A stretch of 11,568 bases of DNA from Candidatus Gastranaerophilales bacterium (GTDB lineage: Bacteria > Cyanobacteriota > Vampirovibrionia > Gastranaerophilales > Gastranaerophilaceae), in NCBI GenBank assembly GCA_947589525.1, contig CANQAW010000039.1:1-11568 (forward strand), given 5' to 3'. Under the pieces are notes generated by a model. That model was given only the letters and a program-made list of their open reading frames with translations. It was not told the DNA's origin and did not search any database. Shown here in pieces: positions 6,639-11,568 of the stretch. Both the position numbers and the translations under genes were made by a program. How positions within the stretch are numbered: the first letter of the stretch is position 1; the number at the start of each line of letters is the position of its first letter.

Positions 6639-6842
6639 TTATTTAAAAGCTTTTGTATTTTCAAAAATATATCTGCTTTGTGCAAGTGCCAGATTTTTTA
6701 ATGCACATGTTCCGTCGGAATTGCAGTTAATTACCCCGATGGATTTAAGCCTGTTTGCTACTGTTTCGTTTAGCTCTTCGGATGAAATATACAGGGCGCA
6801 ATCAGGTGTACAATCAGCATTTTTGAAAGGACAATTTTTCAT
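6639..6842 (-). CDS. Small cysteine-rich protein, 67 aa, first gene of the operon
   Basis: I do not recognise a named family. The protein has five cysteines in two clusters: MKNCPFKNADCTPDCALY (C4, C11, C15) and NCNSDGTC (C40, C46). The spacing CX6CX3C with a following ALY recalls small hypothetical proteins of Firmicutes and their phages and suggests metal (zinc or iron-sulfur) binding, which is inference. The rest is polar and helical, with no signal peptide or membrane segment. It has no Shine-Dalgarno, and a TATAAT lies just upstream at the distance expected for a leaderless mRNA. It is probably the first cistron of the long minus-strand operon. Divergent from it lies the GshB-like gene; a shared thiol or redox theme is tempting but unproven. 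Confidence 0.75.
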   Translation of the reverse strand: MKNCPFKNADCTPDCALYISSEELNETVANRLKSIGVINCNSDGTCALKNLALAQSRYIFENTKAFK

Positions 6843-6849
6843 ATAATTT

Positions 6850-6878
6850 ATTATACACTAAAATTATTATTTGTTATA
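6850..6878 (-). promoter_or_regulatory. Predicted promoter of the minus-strand operon, leaderless
   Basis: On the minus strand the -10 box is a perfect TATAAT (6855-6850). A weak -35 candidate, TATAAC (6878-6873), lies at 17-nt spacing. A normal start seven bases after the box would be at 6843, one base before the ATG at 6842, and no Shine-Dalgarno precedes that ATG. It overlaps the opposite promoter almost completely. Confidence 0.55.
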
Positions 6879-6880
6879 AT
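6852..6880 (+). promoter_or_regulatory. Predicted promoter of the gshB-like gene, leaderless
   Basis: The -35 candidate TATACA (6852-6857, four of six matches to TTGACA), a 17-nt spacer and a perfect TATAAT (6875-6880) place the expected start of transcription at 6887, the A of the ATG. There is no Shine-Dalgarno between box and ATG. The -35 overlaps the opposite promoter's -10, and the reverse also holds, so RNA polymerase cannot occupy both at once. Confidence 0.6.
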
Positions 6881-6886
6881 CATAAT

Positions 6887-7858
6887 ATGAAAAATATATT
6901 AATCGTTATAGATGAGCTTGAATTTAAATATTTTGAGTTTAATAAATTAGTTACAAATTTTTGGCTTATACATGAATATCTTCAAAGAGGAAAATCTGTC
7001 TATGTTGCCGTTAAATCGGGCTTGTTTCAAAAAAATAACATTCCTTTTGCAATATGTTTTAAAACGTACATAGAAAAAGATGACATTAAAAAGAAAGAGG
7101 ATTTTCAATATATTTCTCTAAACGATTTTGAATTAATTTTCTTCAGACCCGATCCTCCGGTTGACATTGATTATATAAATGCAACTTATATATTGTCTTA
7201 TGTAAATAAAAATACAAAAATAATAAATTCGGCTTTTGCACTCAGAGAAAAAAACGAGAAGCTGTATATAAACGAGTTTCAAGGCTACATTCCAGAAAAT
7301 ATTGTATCTGCCAACGAAAAGCTTATTAAAGAATTTTTATTTGAACACGGCGAAATTATCATAAAACCTACTAACAGGTGTTTTGGAAGCGGTGTATTTT
7401 ATTTAAACGATAAAGATAAAAATATAAATGCTATTTTGCAAAACGCAACAAACAATTTTAAAACTCAGGTTATGGTTCAAAAGTTTCTCCCCGAAGTTAT
7501 GCAGGGTGATAAAAGGCTGATTTATATTTGCGGAAAATTGTACGATTATTGTGTAAGAAAAGTTGCTACAAACAACGATTTTAAATTTAACGAACACAAT
7601 AAAAACACCTTAAAATTTGCTCAATTAACCAAAGAAGATAAAGAACTGGAAAGTGTAATTAAAGATAAATTTGAGCATGACGGTGTTTATCTTGCGGGAC
7701 TTGACGTAATAGCAGGAAAAATAATTGAAATAAATATTACAAGTCCATGCTTTTTCATAAATGAAATTAACGAAATTTTTTCAATTAATTTTGAAAAAAT
7801 GATTGTTGACAGAATAGAAGAGTATGTAAGCAGTAATAACTATGTTAATATCTGTTAA
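6887..7858 (+). CDS. gshB: Divergent glutathione synthetase (GshB-like ATP-grasp ligase)
   Basis: GshB joins glycine to gamma-glutamylcysteine with ATP to make glutathione in the cytoplasm. The 323-aa length fits (E. coli 316). Family stretches are visible in order: FRPDPPVD..YINATYIL (86-103; family RKDPPFD..YIYATYIL), NSAFALREKNEKLY (114-127), GEIIIKPT (155-162), MVQKFLPEVMQGDKR (196-210), GLDVIAGKIIEINITSP (271-287). Two conserved loops are changed. The Gly-rich DGMGG after KP is NRCFGSG (163-169), and the RGNLAAGG segment, part of the active-site phosphate-binding region, is replaced by polar residues around 231-243. The enzyme may therefore be altered in substrate or activity. No gshA is in the window. 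It stands alone divergently from the minus-strand operon, with a leaderless-type promoter, and is followed after 26 nt by the 675-aa gene, probably on the same transcript. Confidence 0.8.
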   Translation: MKNILIVIDELEFKYFEFNKLVTNFWLIHEYLQRGKSVYVAVKSGLFQKNNIPFAICFKTYIEKDDIKKKEDFQYISLNDFELIFFRPDPPVDIDYINATYILSYVNKNTKIINSAFALREKNEKLYINEFQGYIPENIVSANEKLIKEFLFEHGEIIIKPTNRCFGSGVFYLNDKDKNINAILQNATNNFKTQVMVQKFLPEVMQGDKRLIYICGKLYDYCVRKVATNNDFKFNEHNKNTLKFAQLTKEDKELESVIKDKFEHDGVYLAGLDVIAGKIIEINITSPCFFINEINEIFSINFEKMIVDRIEEYVSSNNYVNIC

Positions 7859-7884
7859 AATAATTAGCAAGTTTTACAATTTAC

Positions 7885-9912
7885 ATGTTTTGTACAGGTA
7901 TCATGAAGCTGAATAATCAAAATTATATTTTATATAATGAACCGCTTTATAAGCGCAGGACTGTGCAAAAATCCAAAATTAACGATACGCAAACGCTAAG
8001 TATATTAAATAGTAAGCAAAACAGCACTATAAAAAAACCCGCACAAGCGATTAGCTTTGGCGGGATTTTTGATTTGGGTTTTTCGCTTGTTGAGTTTGTA
8101 AATGATAACGAAGCGGCATATAATTCGATATACTCGCTTTTGGTTGCAGGCATTTTAAAACCTATGGCAGTGCTTGCCATGCCAGGTTCCGAAGAAAAAG
8201 ATAAACAAATGGTTGCCACTAAAAACTTTCTTCAGGCTTTTTTGGGTTCTTTTTTAAGCTTTACCATAGGAGGCGGGCTTGTTAAAAAGGCGATGGATAA
8301 TATCAAAAATAATTTAAAATTAATTACTTATAACGAGCAAACCTCTTCGCTTGATGTATTATCGGAAACCTCAAAAACTGCGCTTGAAATTGCCAAACAA
8401 ACTTTAAAGAAAGAAAAAAAATCTTTTACAAATAAAATTACTGCCGGAGTTGAGAAATACAAACAAAGTTCGAATGCAATGACAGGTTTGGGGAATTTTT
8501 TCAAAACATTAGGAGGAAAAATTGAATATGAACCTACGATGGAAGAGGTTTTGTCCAAATCCAAAGAAATCGTAACGAATATAAAAAATAATCACCTTGC
8601 AATATATTCGAAAAATCCGAATTTCGTCGCTCTGCTTAAGAGAAATAATCTTATTTCCAAGGATGTTTTAGGTCATCAGGTGGTTGGAAAAACAGAAATT
8701 GCGGATGCGTTTGAAAGTTTTTGGAAAAATTCCACGGGTTCGGCAACCGCAATCGCCAAAGCAATGCTCGCAAGTGCTCTTTTGCCTCCGGTATTAAAGC
8801 TTTTATTTGCCAAAAAAAATAAAATGCGCGAATCGGAAATGATGAGCAAACAGCCTGATATGCTTAAAAATTCTAAATCGTTTATTGATAAAAAGGCTAA
8901 TTTTAAACCTTTTAACAATTTTAAAACGACTCAAAACGATATTTCTTTTAAGGGCAATTTGGTAAACGGCGCAGTTGCTTGTACGACACAGCTTGTTGAA
9001 AAAGGTGCAATGTCTGCATTGGGTGAAAAATGTGCAAAAATTTTATCATTTGCGAAAAAGCCCTCTGCAAGAATGTCTGATATTGAATCTGTTTTAATTA
9101 CCGCTTATTGGGTTCAAAATACCATAAGGTCAAAAAAGATTGACCCTAAACAGAAGTTTGGGTTTAATCTTCATACAATTTTGGTAACAATAGTATCAAG
9201 TGCGTGTGCTTTTGTTTTGGACTGGCTTTTAGACGGTTTTAAAGATAAGAGACGTGCTTTGTATGAAGAAAAAATTGAAAATATTGCCAAACAAGTCGAA
9301 ATTCAATATCCTCATTTAGCAAGCGTAAATTTGGATTTATTTGAAAAAGTCGGAAACAAACAGGCAATGAATGATGTTCAGCTTGCTCAATATGCAATTA
9401 CGGAAGAATTAAACAGACTTTTGTCGGATAAATCTTATGTTCAAAAGTTAAGCGCCAATAAAGATGAAACCGTAAAATCGCTGGTTGAATATTTAAATAG
9501 TATTTCGCTAATAGGCAAACATAATCCTGTTGATAAAGATTTAGTGGAAAAAGCAATAAATAATCTTTCGATTGAAAAAGAACTGCAGGAAAATATTTCG
9601 CAGATAGCCGGTACTTTTAAAGGTGCGCTATTTAACGAAAAAGGTGTTGTTAAGGAACTGTCAAAGGTATTTTTATACAACAAAGAAACAATAAGCGAAA
9701 ATCCGGAAATTTTGAAAAATGCCGTTAAAAATCTTTCCAAAAATTATGACAAGAAGATGTCTAAATTCAAGTCGCTGACCATCTTTACTCTGGTTGTCAG
9801 ATTTTTAGTTCCGGTCTTTATGGTTCCCGTTACGGGTAAATTAAAGAAAAAATATGCGTCAAAATTTGAATCTTTCCAAAACAACAGAAAAAAACAAAAA
9901 GTTAAAGCATAA
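7885..9912 (+). CDS. Unrecognised membrane protein with two ISFxG-headed halves, 675 aa
   Basis: I do not recognise this protein. After a polar N-terminus comes AISFGG (55-60), hydrophobic segments at about 82-99 and 115-134, a long Lys-rich helical stretch, and a proline-containing hydrophobic segment at 286-308 ending in AKKNK. The second half repeats the plan: ISFKG (353-357), segments at 401-414 and 427-449, a helical stretch, and a Pro-containing segment at 630-650 ending in KLKKK. This suggests an old duplication of a unit of about 300 residues. There is no signal peptide and no catalytic motif that I can see. The ATG at 7885 has no Shine-Dalgarno. The ATG at 7903 (codon 7) has AGG four bases upstream and may be the real start. 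A TACAAT at 7875-7880 could be a promoter of its own. The gene ends one base from the convergent secA stop. Confidence 0.8.
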   Translation: MFCTGIMKLNNQNYILYNEPLYKRRTVQKSKINDTQTLSILNSKQNSTIKKPAQAISFGGIFDLGFSLVEFVNDNEAAYNSIYSLLVAGILKPMAVLAMPGSEEKDKQMVATKNFLQAFLGSFLSFTIGGGLVKKAMDNIKNNLKLITYNEQTSSLDVLSETSKTALEIAKQTLKKEKKSFTNKITAGVEKYKQSSNAMTGLGNFFKTLGGKIEYEPTMEEVLSKSKEIVTNIKNNHLAIYSKNPNFVALLKRNNLISKDVLGHQVVGKTEIADAFESFWKNSTGSATAIAKAMLASALLPPVLKLLFAKKNKMRESEMMSKQPDMLKNSKSFIDKKANFKPFNNFKTTQNDISFKGNLVNGAVACTTQLVEKGAMSALGEKCAKILSFAKKPSARMSDIESVLITAYWVQNTIRSKKIDPKQKFGFNLHTILVTIVSSACAFVLDWLLDGFKDKRRALYEEKIENIAKQVEIQYPHLASVNLDLFEKVGNKQAMNDVQLAQYAITEELNRLLSDKSYVQKLSANKDETVKSLVEYLNSISLIGKHNPVDKDLVEKAINNLSIEKELQENISQIAGTFKGALFNEKGVVKELSKVFLYNKETISENPEILKNAVKNLSKNYDKKMSKFKSLTIFTLVVRFLVPVFMVPVTGKLKKKYASKFESFQNNRKKQKVKA

Positions 9913-9913
9913 A

Positions 9914-11568
9914 TTACATATCTTCGGGATTTTCGTACAGCTGAACTCCGAATTTTGAGCGGAACAGCAGCTGTAAAGTTTCACCTTGAATATCTGCCAT
10001 AAGTGCATTAAACAGGTTGTACGCTTCTTTTTTATATTCAATCAACGGATCTTTTTGACCATAAGCAACAAGACCGATTGAATCTTTTAACATATCAACA
10101 TTGCCCAAGTGGTCAATCCATTTTGCATCTATTACTCTCAGCAATATATCTCTTTCAACTTGCCTTAAAATATTATCGGATTGAAACGGAACTTGTTTTA
10201 TAAAATTGTCCTGATAATATCTTTCCATTACACTGTTGAAGTTATCAATTGTCTCTATTTCAAATTGATTATAATTTTCAAGAGCTAAATCTTTTAATTT
10301 GTTTGCAATTTCATGTGCTCTTAGAGTTTTGATGTCGGACAAATTTATTTTATCTTTCAATTGCGGGAATATACTTACAAACTCCTTAATCAGCATAATC
10401 AAATCATTTTCAATATATTCCTGAGGAGACATATCTTTGCTTATATATTGAGCAAGAATTCTTTGAATTTCTTTTTCAATCATAAATTTAATATCATTTC
10501 TTAAGTCCTCGCAAGCAAGAACTTTTCTTCTTTGATAATAGAATTTTTCTCTTTGTATGTTCATGACATCATCATATTCAAGAACCGATTTTCTTATATC
10601 AAAGTGATATGTTTCAACTTTCTTTTGAGCGGATTCAATTTGACGGGTTATAAGAACATTTTCTATTGCGGTATCGTCATCAACTTTTAGCATTGTCATT
10701 AATTGCGCAATTTTTTCTCCGCCGAAAATTCTCATTAAATCATCTTCCAGCGACAAAAAGAATTTTGTAGAGCCGGGGTCGCCCTGACGTGCCGCACGTC
10801 CTCTTAATTGGTTATCTATACGTCTTGATTCATGGCGTTCTGTTCCTATAACGTGTAAACCGCCTAAAGCTACCACTTTGTCGTGTTCTTCCGCCGTAAT
10901 TTTTCTTGCTCTTTCAAGCGCTTCGTTTTTCAAGTTTTCATAATCGGGGTGCTCGGGAGTTATATTTTTGCTGTCAAGCTCTTCTTTAGCCATATATTCG
11001 GCATTCCCGCCCAGTAAAATATCCGTTCCTCTGCCTGCCATATTTGTTGCAATGGTAACAGCGCCCAATCTTCCCGCTTGAGCAATAATATATGCTTCTT
11101 TTTCATGGTGTTTTGCGTTTAAAACGTTGTGTTTAATTCCCATTTTCTTTAAAATTGCGGATAAATATTCCGATTTTTCTATTGAAATTGTACCCACAAG
11201 AGTAGGTCTTCCGATTTTTACCATTTCTTCAATTTCACGGGCAACGTAGTAGTATTTTTTTTCTTTCGTTTTGTATATGACATCGGGATAATTTTTTCTG
11301 ATGTCTTCTCTGTTTGTCGGAATTTGAGTAACGGGAAGATTGTATATCTTTCCGAATTCCGCTTCTTCCGTCATTGCTGTCCCCGTCATACCCGATAACT
11401 TCGGATATAATCTGAATAAATTTTGAAAAGTAATACTTGCAAGAGTTTGAGTCTCATCTTGAATTTTTACGCCTTCTTTGGCTTCAATTGCCTGATGTAG
11501 CCCTTCTGACCAGCGTCTTCCTTCCATTATACGACCCGTAAATTCGTCCACTATCATAATTTGATTGT
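9914..11568 (-). CDS. secA: Protein translocase ATPase SecA, C-terminal part (partial)
   Basis: SecA is the ATPase that drives preproteins through the SecYEG channel at the inner membrane. The visible part begins at the window edge with NQIMIVDEFTGR, so the first nucleotide-binding domain and start codon are outside. It contains MEGRRWSEGLHQ, LYPKLSGMTGTA, the second nucleotide-binding domain with NAKHHEKEA and ATNMAGRGTDI, then GGLHVIGTERHESRRIDNQL and RGRAARQGDPGS (arginine-finger region). The helical scaffold and wing domains follow, with WIDHLGNVDMLKDSIGLVAYGQKDPLIEYKKEA close to the end. The protein stops at YENPEDM without the C-terminal zinc-binding CxCxSGxxxxxCHG motif that binds SecB in many Proteobacteria. 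The stop is convergent with the 675-aa gene, one base away. Confidence 0.97.
   Translation of the reverse strand, partial: NQIMIVDEFTGRIMEGRRWSEGLHQAIEAKEGVKIQDETQTLASITFQNLFRLYPKLSGMTGTAMTEEAEFGKIYNLPVTQIPTNREDIRKNYPDVIYKTKEKKYYYVAREIEEMVKIGRPTLVGTISIEKSEYLSAILKKMGIKHNVLNAKHHEKEAYIIAQAGRLGAVTIATNMAGRGTDILLGGNAEYMAKEELDSKNITPEHPDYENLKNEALERARKITAEEHDKVVALGGLHVIGTERHESRRIDNQLRGRAARQGDPGSTKFFLSLEDDLMRIFGGEKIAQLMTMLKVDDDTAIENVLITRQIESAQKKVETYHFDIRKSVLEYDDVMNIQREKFYYQRRKVLACEDLRNDIKFMIEKEIQRILAQYISKDMSPQEYIENDLIMLIKEFVSIFPQLKDKINLSDIKTLRAHEIANKLKDLALENYNQFEIETIDNFNSVMERYYQDNFIKQVPFQSDNILRQVERDILLRVIDAKWIDHLGNVDMLKDSIGLVAYGQKDPLIEYKKEAYNLFNALMADIQGETLQLLFRSKFGVQLYENPEDM

Noticed and set aside
7859..7884. 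Separate promoter and leaderless start for the 675-aa gene from TACAAT at 7875-7880
   Set aside because: Expected transcription start would fall at 7887, two bases inside the first ATG, and no -35 is visible; read-through from the gshB-like gene is simpler.
9937..9974. Inverted repeat ACAGCTG / CAGCTGT near the secA 3' end as a terminator
   Set aside because: The arms are 7 bp with a 24-nt loop, lie in secA coding sequence, arise from repeated Gln-Leu codons, and have no T-run on either side.

Overview
The window is AT-rich chromosomal DNA, densely packed with genes, from a diderm bacterium. A KdsC-type sugar phosphatase implies an outer envelope glycan such as LPS. A FliO-like protein implies flagella or a remnant of them. 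A Tic20-like membrane protein and a GshB-type glutathione synthetase point towards the cyanobacterial neighbourhood. Together with the low G+C and a large unrecognised membrane protein carrying ISFxG motifs, my best guess is a non-photosynthetic relative of Cyanobacteria (Gastranaerophilales/Melainabacteria-like). This is inference; no rRNA or other taxonomic marker is in the window.

Region 1 (about 6880 down to 1, minus strand) reads as one long operon. The order of transcription is: small cysteine-rich protein, TPR protein of 350 aa, Tic20-like membrane protein, FliO-like protein, KdsC-like HAD phosphatase, TPR protein of 558 aa, aspartokinase lysC, tilS, and the first 18 codons of a gene that looks like hpt. 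Gaps run from -8 to 18 nt and no terminator is visible. Two junctions (TPR/Tic20-like and tilS/hpt) use the same 8-nt ATGAATAA overlap. Two genes start with TTG behind good Shine-Dalgarno sequences. lysC carries a convincing internal ribosome binding site and ATG at codon 247, where two-subunit aspartokinases make their separate beta subunit.

Region 2 (6843-6886) is a 44-bp divergent intergenic space. It holds two overlapping promoter-like sequences, each with a perfect TATAAT placed so that transcription should begin at, or one base before, the ATG. Neither gene has a Shine-Dalgarno sequence, so both transcripts may be leaderless.

Region 3 (6887-9912, plus strand) has a divergent GshB-like ATP-grasp ligase followed by a 675-aa protein of unknown function. 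The latter has three hydrophobic segments in each half and an ISFxG motif at the head of each half, suggesting an internal duplication.

Region 4 (9914-11568, minus strand) is the C-terminal part of SecA, the Sec translocase ATPase, running out of the window. It converges on the 675-aa gene with one base between the two stop codons. No RNA genes, insertion sequences or CRISPR arrays were seen, and no stretch over 300 bases lacks a gene.
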